NCBI GenBank assembly: GCA_013400975.1
Contig: WBMZ01004781.1
Location: 62,001 to 126,000 of the forward strand
DNA: 64,000 nt
Origin: Atrichornis clamosus
Lineage: Eukaryota > Chordata > Aves > Passeriformes > Menuridae
Direction of reading: 5' to 3'
Shown: piece after piece, positions 25,726-37,700 of the stretch
Layout: each line of letters begins with the position of its first letter
How positions within the stretch are numbered: position 1 is the stretch's first letter
The notes under the pieces: model-generated
What the model was told of the DNA's origin: nothing
Seen by the model: the letters and a program-made list of their open reading frames with translations, nothing else
The model's database searches: none
Program-made: the position numbers and the translations under genes

Positions 25726-28108
25726 GACATATGCAGTCAAACCAAGATTCTTGTCTCTGATGATGCTCTTCTATACAGCTATACATTTTTCCCTCCAAGG
25801 AACAGTAAGAGAAAGAGTATGACAAAGTCATATCAGGATGCAAGACCAAGCCTATAGCAGTGCCTCTTCCTGTACAGCTTCCCAGATGTTGCTGGGAGAT
25901 GGCTCTCCAACCAAAGGCATCTTAGAACACACTGATTAGGGAACCTACTTTCACTTCACTTTGCATCCAACATTGTTATGTCTAGCAAAATGAAATTAGA
26001 ATTGCACTGAATATGGAAGTTGGGGTTTTGTGCTTTGCTTTGGTGATTGGTTTCTTTTGTAGCCTTCTAACCTCTTCTGAAATAAGATACTCCAGGAGTG
26101 TTAGCTGGTCTAGAAGCTAGTAATTGAAAATCTGAATGTGAGCATAGATATAAGGGTCTTTTTTAAGTGTTGGATGTCTGAAAAAAAAATATGATATCAT
26201 CGTGTAGTAATAGATTTAAATTGTAGACTGTTTGATAATTTTGATGGCAGATTTTTCTGTGGCAACTGCTTAGATCATTAAACTGTTGGGGTTTTTTAGT
26301 GTAGTGTCAAACTTAAATATGTTATTTTAAAAGTTAGTGATTTCCCCCTTGCTCTTTGCCTGTGTCTTGCTATTGTAAAGGACAAATATCTCTTGATAAA
26401 GGGCAGATTTGTAGATGATAAGATAGTGTCTGAAGCTGACAGCCCTTCAGTCATTGTAATATGTGTAAAGGAATACTGTTATTGTCTTAAGTGCTGCTGT
26501 CATGTTCAGTTCGTGCTCTCAGAGAAATTTCTGTTCCTTTCAGAACAACCGACTGACTCAAAGAGTCAGTTTTGTACGGTGAAAATGGGTAGGAACCGTG
26601 ACATTCAGTGTTTCTCTTCAGTTTCTTCTTGGGTCATTAAAAGTTGAAGAGCTTGTGCTTTCAGTAACCCCCTCACCAGGGAGATGACGAGTTGCCCGTT
26701 TCCTGAACCCTGTTGGGGATTAGGAAATCTGCTCTTTTAACTGTATGGCATGGGGAACATTCTGGGCTTGTATTGATGAAATGTTATGAATATTCATGTC
26801 ATTTGTTTGTATGGTTAAGGTACTTTTACTCTAATTTTAAAGCAGATGGAGTAGGCAATTACCTGCCTGACAGCTATCAATCTGTATATTCCTTGTCAGC
26901 TTTTGGAAACTTGTTGTCCCATACCCTAAAACTACATTTGCATGAGGCACATTACTGCAGTTTCTAAAAGGAGTACATACTTGGTGGCCAAAATGAAATA
27001 AGAGTGTTTACAGATCTGCTGCAGCTTCATGCTGTGGCTAACTGGGATTTATCCTCCTTGTGTAGATAAGCCTGCACAGACATTTTTAACATTCTGACAA
27101 TTAAGAGGAGAGAACTAAATTTATCTGTAGTTTAATGGAGAACAGTCCCTGTCCTAGAGCCTACTTCTAGTTAAAACTATTTTTGATTTTTATGCTGCAG
27201 GATTCAGTCCCCTAGAGCAATAAAATTACTCTTTATTTCCTTTAGGAAATAAAATATCCAACCCACAGCCGAGAACCAGTAGCACCAGAACCTAAGTGGT
27301 ACATAAATTTGTGTGGTGGCTGGTTTTGCTAATGGGCTTGGTTCCACTGACTACACACATCATGTCATTAGAGTGCTTTCTGTAACCCATAGTGTCTTGA
27401 ATCATTTCCAGGTAATGTGTGGAACACCAAGCTGTATGTCTTATCACAAATAATATGTACTCAATGATGTCCCTGTGTCCATTTCCAGGTTACCTGTCAC
27501 GCTGTTTTTGCATGAGATCTAGTGAAAGTAGTAAAGCATTTTGTTTTCCTGATTCAAGAAAGAAATGTGGTGTGTAGCATATTTATTTATAAATAAGGCT
27601 TTCTCATTCTGCTTTAAAGTGCTACTGATTATCAGGTAGCCCTCTCTGCCCCTTCTGGAGTCCCTCTTTTTCTTCATAAAGACATGCAGACTATTTTTTC
27701 ACAGTGGTGTCCTGAACACTTTTTCTTGGGATCTGTTAACTAGCAATGACACTCAAAGTACCTAATTTCAGAAAAATTTAAATATATTATTGAAGTCAGA
27801 TTCATGATGTCTCAAGATATGGCTCAGTCTGGAGATGCTTGAAAGAGAAAAAGAAAACGTACAGGAAGTCACACATATCAACAATTAGAATTGCTTTTTA
27901 AAAATGATACAACAACGGTTATTCCTCCATTAACAAGAAAAGAGAATTCAGGGTTGGATATAGACTCAGAACTATAGGGGAGTGTCAGTTTTTCTGGACT
28001 GGTTTATTTGTCGAGTTTGTTGCTTGTTAACAAAAGTTTTATAAACATTTTAAGTAAATAAGTTTATGGAACCAGAGAAAACAAATGGAATTTCTGCATT
28101 ATCCTACT

Positions 28109-28147
28109 TATATATGTGTATATATATATATACACACACATATATAT
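28109..28147. repeat. TA/CA microsatellite, near-palindromic
   Basis: Alternating pyrimidine-purine tract: TATATGTGTA leading into TATATATATATA, then TACACACACA and TATATA. Its two halves are almost reverse complements, so it could form a cruciform or hairpin, and it is probably length-polymorphic. Confidence 0.9.
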
Positions 28148-30788
28148 TGCTAAGTATTTTAAAATCAAAAATGTTAGCTAAAGTATTGGAAAAACAATAT
28201 GATTTCAGTTACTCTTAAGATCACTTTCAATTTTCTTTCTTTTCTAGACATTTAAGACTCCTTTTTATAAATTGCCTTTAGCTCTTTTTATTAGCTTTGG
28301 TTATAGCTATTGGCTCTGTTAATGGCTTTTATTTGTTTCTGCTTGTGTCCCAAACCCAAATTACTGTAACTAATGTACCACTGTAACTTTTCATAACTGT
28401 CTGTTCCTGAAAGCAAAAAGCAAGTTCATCAAGTCAAAATTTTAACACTTTTATGTCCTATTAAATAACAACTCACAGAAAATTGTGCTAGAGTCTACAG
28501 GACTCAGCATTAAGCCTACGAAATTTAATGTACTGTAGCAGATTGTGATTTGACACAATTTCCCTCTGTGGAAATTGTCTTCACTTTTAAAATACCCCTA
28601 CTAAGCAGCAGAACTGGGATAAAGCACAACAGAAATGAGCCCCATTTGAAGCATATGTTACTATTCCAGCAAGTCAGGAAGTTTAGTAGCAGGTATTTTA
28701 AATAGTCTAGGTTGTGTCTAGAAAACTTTAGGGCTGTCTATGTGGGCACGGAAATTATGTGATTTCTTCATGTTTAACAAGCTGTCGTGTATTTTTTATT
28801 CGTGAAGCTCTTTGGCTTTCCACATAAATAGACTTACTGAAGTTTTAGGGAAATAATGAATTGATGTTCCATCAGCTTTGAGTGAATATGCAGAAGTTAC
28901 AGTAATTGATGAAGAAAGAAAATGGTTTTCCAGCTCATGCAGCAGTGAAATAATGTGGCATTGTACACAAGAGCATTGTAGAAATTAGAGTAAACACAGC
29001 AAATGTTTGATTTAAATTCGGTTTTCTGCAACCAAATCAATCAAATCAATATGTTCCATGCCTTTTTTTTTTCTTTTTCTCCATGAGTGTATTTCTCTAG
29101 CTCTGATTGTGCTGGGCAATAGCTCTGAGACAAATTAACCCAAAGTCATCTACAATGAGTTAATAATCTAAATCACTGAAAGAGGTTATGTTGTTATAGC
29201 CTCTACAGTATACAACACTTCTTCACACTACTTTCCCATTAATTTTTAAGAAATGTTTTTAGAAATGCCTTCTTACATATCACTGCAGTACAGACTGAAA
29301 CACAGGAGAAGCCAGGAGGCTGGCACTCACTGTAACATACAAACAAAGGAGAAACTGCTGCAGATTTGAAGACAGCAAAAAATAAACACAACCATGAATA
29401 GCAAAAGATGATATTTCTTATGTATGAAGGCTACTGTGAATACTTCGAGCAAACTTGCCCAACTACTTTTGTATAGAAACATTTTTTTGGTATTTTCTCT
29501 TTCTTGTATTTTGTTTTTCTTTACCTTTCATCTACATTTAGGCCTTTTAAAGAATGGCAAGTGAGTTTGGAGACAGTGGCTCCTTACGGGGCCTATTTTC
29601 TTTACTGAAGCACATTAAGGAGAGAAAATCCTAAACCCAACTGAAAACAGGAGAAGGGGAAAGAATTACAGTTTAAATTTTGAATGAATTTGTTAAAAGA
29701 AAAAAAAATCACAGGTTAATAGTCTAAAATTGGACCTTTGCTCTAAGTTTTTCAGAATAATCTATGTTAATAGTTTTGCACCATATTTTGTAACTTAAAG
29801 TCTAATTTTAAGCTTATGCAAAATATCTTTTTTCAATTATTTCTTCAGTTTGCAAGTCTTCAGAGATGCTTGTGTATGTGCATGTATTTATTTGATATAC
29901 AAATTATCTATTAGAAGTAATGGCAAATTATCCTGCATAGATTGTGTGGCAGAGTTAGGAGTCAGGACCATCACTGGCATAAAGCTGATTTTTGTCCAGT
30001 TTGGATGTTAGTAAGCTAGACTGCTTACCATCAGATTTTCCTGAGATTGGTAAAATGTAGTTCACACTTGCTAATTTTGTAAGACTGGAGTCCTGTTAGG
30101 CATGCTGAAACAAATGTAGAAAGCTATCAGCAAGCTCAAGGGGAAATGAGGAATTAATGTTCTGTATTTATAAAGCCTGAGAAGCATTCCTATAAAGATC
30201 TTGCTAGTAATTTGTTAGCCCTTTCATACAGTTTTCTTGACCTGGCAGAATAAGGTGACCAATAGCTGTTAAAATTACAATATTTAAAGGGTGGTTTTTA
30301 AACATGTCCTTTCACATACAGTAGTGTCTAAATGAGAGATGTTTCAAAATACATTTTGTTTACTTTATTTCATTGATTAAAAAGGAATATACTTATATTT
30401 TTTTTCCTTTTGTATGTGTAGTTTCACTTAGTTCACAGTGACCTATTTAATTCAATATTTTATTGAAATCCTCTGTGGTTACATAGACTGTACTTATATC
30501 AAAATCTTTGGTATAACAACATCCTAGCCCATAAATACCTGGTTAGAATATCTTCAATTTCACAGCAGTTTAAAGACTTTTCAGCCTGACAGATTAGTGC
30601 ATAACAAGGCAGTATATTTTATCATCCTTTAGCCAGTTAAAAATGCTTTCTATTCTTTAAAGCACAAACCATGCATATTTCTATCATACCAGCCAACTAG
30701 ATTTCCAAGCAGCAGGGTATGGCAAGTCTTATTTTCCTCTGTCTCATACTACTGTAGCACAAAAACCCTTGATAGAGTCAATTGCATT

Positions 30789-30827
30789 GTTTTATCAGTG
30801 TCTATCAGACACTGATAAAATTTTTTT
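30789..30827. repeat. Perfect inverted repeat, 14-bp arms, 3-nt loop
   Basis: The left arm TTTTATCAGTGTCT (30790-30803) and right arm AGACACTGATAAAA (30807-30820) are exact reverse complements around ATC. A T run (30821-30827) follows. It is the strongest perfect hairpin I noticed in the window. No transposon termini are visible around it, and a single hairpin this short is not evidence of a microRNA. Confidence 0.9.
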
Positions 30828-32107
30828 CCCCCAAATCTGAAGGCTAAAGTATTGACAGTGAGAAGGATGGGTAATTGGTCTACTTTATTCCTCAGTGCCA
30901 TGAAAAGTGAAAATTACTTCATTGCAGCAATAGGTTCAAACACCCCAATTTTTAGCCTGGGGAGCGTCTTCCTTTCTGAGGCTGTAGATCTTGAGGGAAC
31001 CTTGTCTTAGCTGGTGTTTCTTATTCTGTAAGCAGGCAAGCAGTGACCCAGCTTGACAATGGTCCTCAGGTGGGCCACAGAACCTTTATCTATTTCCAAC
31101 TAACACATTAATGTTAGAGTTTTAAATTAAGAAAATCCTGCTAGTAAAAAATAAATTTGGAATATAGATTAGTCTACGATCCAGGAAGTTTGGAAAGCAC
31201 TGATTTTTAAATAATTAAAACATACAAGGTCAATATTGAACATTTATGTTCCATTTGATATTAATTTCATAACACTGTGTTCTTCCATGTGTGGAAGTAT
31301 GTTTACATCTGTGAGAATAAAAACTGTCCTGTTTTTCCTTGTAAATTTATTTCTTCAGTTACTTATTTCAACAAATGGTTTTATAATCTATTTTCTTTGT
31401 TTTGATTTCAGAAGTCCATCAGATTATAAACATGATTTTTATTTAAGTTCTCTATCTGCTTCCCTGATCTATTCAATAACTGTTCAAATTGTTTAAAATG
31501 TGACTATCCAAGTAGATTTTAGAAACAAAAGGTGGATAAAGGAGGGAAGTGTTCAGTGTTTGTTAACTTGGCAAGTTTGAGTCACCCTAAGGATGAATGG
31601 GACCTTTAAGCAATTAGTATCATCCCTGCAATGTTAGGTCATGCAGTACTTTTAGAAATGCCAGGTGAACGCTCCTCAGAGCCATCTTACTCGGACTTCC
31701 TGTATCTTTTTGCCCTTTTACATAGCTGAGTCACAATAGATTCACTGCTAGAGAATCCTCTGTGCCCATCAGCTTCTGAATCATAATGTTGTTTGAACCG
31801 TAGCCACACAAATCAGTATTGTGATTTAATAGAGCTGTATATTTTAAGTTTAGGATGCATAATTAAATAATTTAGTCTGACATCCTGTGTGTCACAGACC
31901 ATCATATTTTGCACATTTGAATGTGTATTCCTCCTGAAATCCCATAATCTGGCAAAGCAAAGCATAACTGTTTGGGGTTATTAGACCTTTCAGAATGGCA
32001 CTGAATTGGTACTAGAAGTCACAAAGGAACTGCCACTTTTCTTGCTAGTTAGTTCTAGGAGGTTAATCAGCCACCTTCTTAGAAAAGAAATTGTGCTTCA
32101 TTGCTTC

Positions 32108-32540
32108 ATCCTTATCTGGATTTGGCTGGCCTCAGCTTCCAGCAATAGTTCTCATTGTTTCTCCACTAGATTATAGTATCATGTACTATCCAGGGGGTTT
32201 TTTGGTTTGGTTTGGGTATTTTTCTGATGACAGTACTTATCCTTTGAAATCAAGTGACTTCTCAATCTTCTTTTTCAATAAGTGTAGCAGATTAAGCTCT
32301 TCATCACTGTAAGAGTTTCTTCAGGCCTCAATCATTTTTGTAGATCTTTTCTCCACCCTGTTCAGCTTCTTAACATGCCTTTGAGGCTAGGGAGACTACA
32401 CAGATGTGGATTTTCAGTGTTAGTTTTGTAGCTGCTGTACATCAAGCTGAAATCTCTGCTTTTTTCCAGGATCACTACCTTGATCTCTGCAAATTTTAAC
32501 ACCTGTAATAGTGCATTTTTTGCAGCTAAAATCTCAGATG
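32108..32540 (-). mobile_element. Ancient CR1/L3-like LINE relic, reverse orientation
   Basis: A heavily diverged LINE fragment. Landmarks of the CR1/L3 3' region shared by turtles, crocodilians and birds occur in the right order on the plus strand: a GGATTTGGCT then CTTCCAGC block (32117-32140), CTAGATTA followed by TACTATC (32166-32191), ATCAAGTGACTTCTCA near 32250, AGATTAAGCTC near 32290, a CACTGTAAG block near 32305, CAATCATTTTTGTAG near 32329, CCACCCTGTTCAG near 32353 and a GCATTTTTTGCAG block near 32513. This orientation puts the element's 3' side at low coordinates. Indels are frequent and no reading frame survives. It is much older than the CR1 at 61438. Boundaries are approximate, and the subfamily (CR1-X, CR1-Y or L3-like) cannot be fixed by eye. 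Confidence 0.75.
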
Positions 32541-34650
32541 ATCTTTCATTGCTTGAAAAGGGAAAGAACGTTCTTATGAGATCTTTATTATTAGATGACG
32601 CACAGAATTTATTATGATTCACTGAGGGGCCTCACTGAAACAAGAACTTCACAATGGACCTGTACAGCTGTAGGTTTTAGCACCTGGTTTTTTCCACCTA
32701 TATTCAGACCAATGGCATAACAGAGCAATAAATTCTTGCATAGAAAAGAAAGGATCTTTAGGGATTTAATGGAAGTGCCAAGAGAATGTCAGGGTGGATC
32801 TGCATAATTTTTGTATTGGAAAAGAAGGGATGCTCATAGTTCTAGATCCAAGCCAGCTGTCAAGCTCAGTATTGTATTAACCAGTAAAACCACCAGAATT
32901 AGGTCAGTATTAATATTTAGTAACAACTAAGACCGTCTTCTCAAAATGTAATTTTTTTTCTGTTGGATGGCAGTAGAAACAAATTTTTACATTTTCTCAT
33001 TCTAATTACTTCAACAAGTATATATAATGCTCCAAGGTGACCTTAAAATTCCTAAGTCCTTGTTTCTTCCACTTCATGGTATCCTTTCCCACCTAAAGCA
33101 GTATCTAAGATGCATTTCCATAAAATGCTTCTTAGAATTGTCTTTTCTTACCAGAATCCCATAGTTAAGCCCCTGGGATGATGTATCTAGAGTTGACCCG
33201 ATTAAATGTTTATAGGATTAGGCCAGAGATCAGATACGCCATGACATAGCACAGAGTAAATTGCTTTGTCTTCAGTTTAGAAGCATTTACAGCACCTGAC
33301 GAGTTTTCTGTTTTGCAGTTTTTAAATCTGCCAACCTAATCCAGACAAAAGCTAGCTATGTCAGTAGCATTTCAAGATCACATTAAACAAAGTACCTAAA
33401 TAAATACTTTTGCCAATTCTTGTGTGTGTTTCAGTCCTTGGGATCCTTTTGGCTTCAGAAGGATTTGGACACCTCTTTAAAATTCAGAAAATATACAGAA
33501 CAAATTATTCGCAGGGGAAAAAAAAGTGATTTCTTGGATGAGGGCCACAGCACTTTGTATGTTGACATTCTTCCTGACATTATCACAGTCTTTCCTGGAG
33601 ATTTTTTTTTCTATTTATTATTGAAAAGTGGATTCCTCAGTATTTCAGCTCAAATAGCAGGAATGAAAGTTCTGTTCTTTCATTTTTCTGTATTCCTTGG
33701 TGTACTTGTATTGTACCAGCTTTTTCCTTACACATATATAACAGTTCTGCACCAGAGAACCCAAAATAACAGCCAGAAGATCAGAGTACATTTTGTATGG
33801 GTTCATTAAAAACTCTTAATATTCAGTAGGGATTATTAGGATAGCAGGTCTTATTCATGATGTCTTTTCACCAGTCAAGAGTGTAGGCTTGATAGAAGAG
33901 GTTCTAGAATCCCTTGTTACTGCTGAAGGAGCAGCCCCGTTTGGCACTGGAATAAACCCTCTCCCCAGGCAGGTCATAAAAAATCATCGGATCATACAGA
34001 GGGGTGCCAGATCAAAGCAGTAGTCTCTTCAGTTCCACATCTCACTTGATTGTGAGTGGCACTTTCCTTTTTGTCCTTTTATCCCCACACTTCCCTGCAC
34101 AGGCTTTTACTCTGCTCTGGTTTCTTGCTGACACAGCCAGTCTGGCTCACTCATTGTTTCAGCACTTTCCATCATCTGTCACAGCTGTGTGGGGCGAGTG
34201 TAAATGCTGCTAGTAAGAATGCAGCACTGCAGTCATCAAAATGAATGCACAGGTTGCAGGGCAATGAATATTCAGCACTCCTGCCTCCCTTATTGAAACA
34301 GGGACTTCTCCTTGTCCATAGTCCCATTTCCACATTACTTTCATCTGGACAATAAAGGCTGTTGCTCCAGGAGGATAGGGGAAGAAAGAAAGAGAGAGCA
34401 AAAGAGCATATTGAATCAAAGCTTTTTTGTTTTCCTTTCTTCTAATATCTATAAGTTAGGTTGAGGGCAATATCTAGCTCTTTCTTGCACTAGAATCATT
34501 CCTCCAAAATAAATTTTAAAATATCTTTAATTACACTTAGTGAAGGTAAGACATGAGTACTGCTTTAATCTTCTAGATGGTCTTGTGGATTAAAATTAGA
34601 TTTATACATTTGCATAATAAAAGTAATGTTGTGAGAGAAAGTAGTTTGAG
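32541..34650. other. Non-coding stretch with the longest plus-strand frame
   Basis: This includes a 129-codon ATG frame (33420-33809, plus). Its translation is rich in F, L, I and V with no recognisable domain. That length is close to the maximum expected by chance for AT-rich DNA of this size, so it is not called as a gene. A purine-rich stretch lies at about 34370-34410. Nothing else was recognised. Confidence 0.6.
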
Positions 34651-34745
34651 TATGTGAGAGGTAATTGCATTGTATGACTTGCCTTGGGCAACCCATATTG
34701 GATTGAACTCAGCACCAGCCATTATACCACTGGACCATTTGGTAT
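34651..34745 (-). mobile_element. tRNA-derived SINE (MIR-like) relic, reverse orientation
   Basis: Read on the minus strand, this segment has an RNA polymerase III A-box-like motif, TGGTCCAGTGGT (34737-34726), followed by a B-box-like motif, GAGTTCAATCC (34710-34700). After them comes a GCCCAAGGCAAGTCAT stretch (34691-34676) and a region resembling the MIR core tail. The A-to-B spacing is only 15 nt, shorter than in a real tRNA gene, so this is a deleted SINE head and not a functional tRNA. MIR is the most likely family; another tRNA-derived SINE with a similar core is possible. No poly-A tail or target-site duplication can be recognised, as expected at this age. Confidence 0.55.
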
Positions 34746-37700
34746 TTTTATGTAGCAGGGCAATAGAACTTAAATTTTATGCACAATTATTTCTGTATTG
34801 ATGGATTGTTTGTAGGTAGGGTTAAGCTATAAAACTGTTTCTAATGCAGCTTTTTCTTTGGTGGAAGAAAAGGAAGCATTAAAAAAAAAGTCAGGTTTGT
34901 GGAGAGAGTGAAATTTCTAGGAGTAGAGCTACTTTAATACAATTCTACTGTTTTCTGTCTTATAGCCTGAATTACCAATCTTTTACAGTGCCTCCCCAGT
35001 ACAGTATTTCAAGCACAAGAAACTCAAGCACAAGGTATTGACAAATCCTGTAACCACTTTAATGACACGTCTTAAATTTGAATTTCTCCTCTACCATTTG
35101 CCTTTACACGCTATGATATTTGAGAAAAGAGATGAAGCTGTGGCATTTACGAGCTGAGTGTATAAAATGAAAGTCTCTCTTTACAGCACTGACATCTCAG
35201 AATATTTTGAAATATTCCTTCACAATCTGACATGACAATAGAATGACCCAATCAAGTGTGACACAATATTTTACACAGTATTCAGATTTAATGCAAATAT
35301 TCGGTTTCTTTCTTCATTCTGATGAGTTTTAAGGAAAACAAATACCCACTAAGAAGGCAGATATTCTTACAGCAGCCGAAGAATTTATAACTCTCAATCT
35401 CTCAAATAAATCTTTCATTCTGCTCAGGAGTGGGACAGAGTCAGAATGCTAATGTATTACTAAAATCTCATGAGTCAATCTTTTAAAGTTATCATCATGA
35501 CTCCAATGAGCTTTCTCTTTGCCAACTGCCCTCCTGACATGACAGCCACCACACCACTGGAGGTTTCTAATGATGAGCAAAAAAATGACAGGCAGAGAGA
35601 AGTTTCCTGCACATGCCCACATGCCTAATCTTGCACCTTTTAAAGTACTATCATTTAAATCAATGTTGTTATTGTTCTGGACTTTCAGTCTTCATACTGC
35701 ACTCCTCTACCTCTGATTCCCCTTATTTCTTGAGATAGTAAGTCTTTTTACTGCTTCTTGATGGTCACACCTTCCTTAAACATTCTTTAATGGTGGGGTT
35801 TTTTTATTTTTTTTAATTGCACTAAATGTGAAGTCAAGAATATTCTGTAATTAGATTTTAAATGCATATGAAAATTCCTTTTGAAGTGCAGGATTGAAAA
35901 GGATGGTTTTGGGAGGAGAAGTTGGTTCCCCCAGTAGGAAAGAGTCATATTTTCATTCCAGATTTTGTTTCCTGCATTGCTTAACTTAAACTAGACCTCT
36001 GTTATTCTCCTGCTGCCTTCCTTTATCCATGATGAAATTTGCAGTGACTCTTCACTTAAGGCCTTAACTTTTGCCTCTCCTGTGACTCCAAAGTTTAAGG
36101 GTAGGCTTAGGTGGATGATGTGTTCAGTAGTAAAAACACCTCAAGTCATTCATATTCACCTCTCCCTTCATGCCAATCCCTTCTTGCCCTTGCATCTTTT
36201 TTTTTGCTACCTCTTCAGTTTTGTTGGTACAATTCTTTCAGAGTTCAGGAACGAAACCAAATCACTATTTTATTTAAGAAGGAAAGCAAGAAAGCATATG
36301 TGATCTGGATCTTTCCTTAATCAGATTTACAAGTGGTTGGATTGACATGGCTGAGAGGATAATGGACTGGAGAACTCTGTTCCTTTAGCCTTACTATTGC
36401 CATTTCTTTATGTAGTGAGTCCTTAGAGAAATCTAGACTACAGCACCGTACACACCAGTTGTATTGATCCTCATCAGGACTAGTTATTTAATGAATTTCT
36501 TTTCTGTGATACATTTGTACAACAAGCAGATTTAGGCAGGGTAATGGCTGGAAATATTTGATAGTAGTTCACTGACAAAGCAGTTGGAAAGCACTTGCCT
36601 TGCCTGCTCCTGTGAATTTTCTGGATAGAAGAATGCTTAAAGCTTAAGGTGCTCTCTTGGGAGAGCTCATCAACTTATAAAGAAGTCCCTGTTTATTTAA
36701 ACACAGAAGAAGATAGTGTGTTTTGGTTTGTTTTCATGGTGCCTAGTGGCTTTTGGGGATCACGCATCCCAAAATACTTTTTCTAGGAATATTCCTTTTC
36801 TCAAAGCTGCAATTCCTTTCTGGGAATATTCCTTTTTTCAAAACTGTTCTTTCACAAACTTACCTTGCTGTCTCTCTCTCACATTGCACTTCCACATACC
36901 ATTTTTTGATAGCAGTGCGAGTTTCAGGTATGCCTGAACTATTTGCCTCTGGATCCCTGGTCCCAACTCCTAGCCATCATCATAAGTGGAGCAACACAGT
37001 TTTTTGGGGCAGCACTGACATGTAAAGCAGAGGAATTAGCTGGGTTGACTCCAACAGGGTTGTGGTGAGAGGTCTGCAGTGTTCTGTTTATTATGGACTG
37101 TTCCCTTATGTAATTTACAATGCAGGCTCACAACAGGGAAAAATGTTGTATGGGACAATATTTTTCACTTTTCCTAGCTGTCTGTTCTACACCCAACCCT
37201 TCACAGAACACAAAACAGGAAAGCTCCTTCGCTGACACCTGCAGCTGTAGTTGTCTCTGCTTTGCACAGTCGCCTGTGCTTTTGTTTGGATGAGAGACCA
37301 GTTGCTCCTTTAGAAATGAGCTAATTTTCTTCTTGCGTGTCTCTTAAAAAAAAAAAGTAGATATTTCTACAATCTATTAACTTCTTCTTAAGGATAACAT
37401 AAAGGAGAGGAAGGGGCGGAAAATTTTTCTCACATCTCTTTTAGACCATTAAGAATATGATGAAACCAAATTGTCCTTCAAATTTTGGATAATCTTTTAA
37501 AACCTGTCTTTTAGAAAAATGGCCAGAAGGAAGGGAATTTAATTTCATTTTATTGTGTATTTTGACAAGATAATGATGAACTTAATGGCACCCAATTTTA
37601 ATTAGGTCCTCCAAACCCTAATTTCATTATAAATTCATTATTAATTATTATCTCCATTAAACCAAAATTTTCCAGTAGCCAATTCGAGGAATACAGGTTT

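Larger units (their letters stand above)
15901..26551. other. AT-rich non-coding stretch, no gene seen
   Basis: It contains the T-tracts at 16083 and 22661-22670 and the pyrimidine tract at 25682, and otherwise unique sequence. Frames reach only 97 codons and none is recognisable. The segment 20690-20760 has several ATTA/TTAAT cores and could be conserved non-coding DNA, but nothing in a single sequence proves it. Confidence 0.65.
26571..32107. other. AT-rich non-coding stretch, very few open frames
   Basis: Between about 26970 and 31235 there is no ATG frame of 60 codons or more on either strand. This is the most frame-poor part of the window. It contains the microsatellite at 28.1 kb, the hairpin at 30.79 kb and a possible decayed hAT-type element (31057-31202, see findings). 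Confidence 0.65.

Noticed and set aside
33420..33809. 129-codon plus-strand ATG frame, the longest complete frame in the window
   Set aside because: For about 36% GC, stop codons occur near once in 14 codons. Over six frames of 64 kb the longest chance run is then expected to be around 120 codons. The translation is hydrophobic and AT-driven with no domain.
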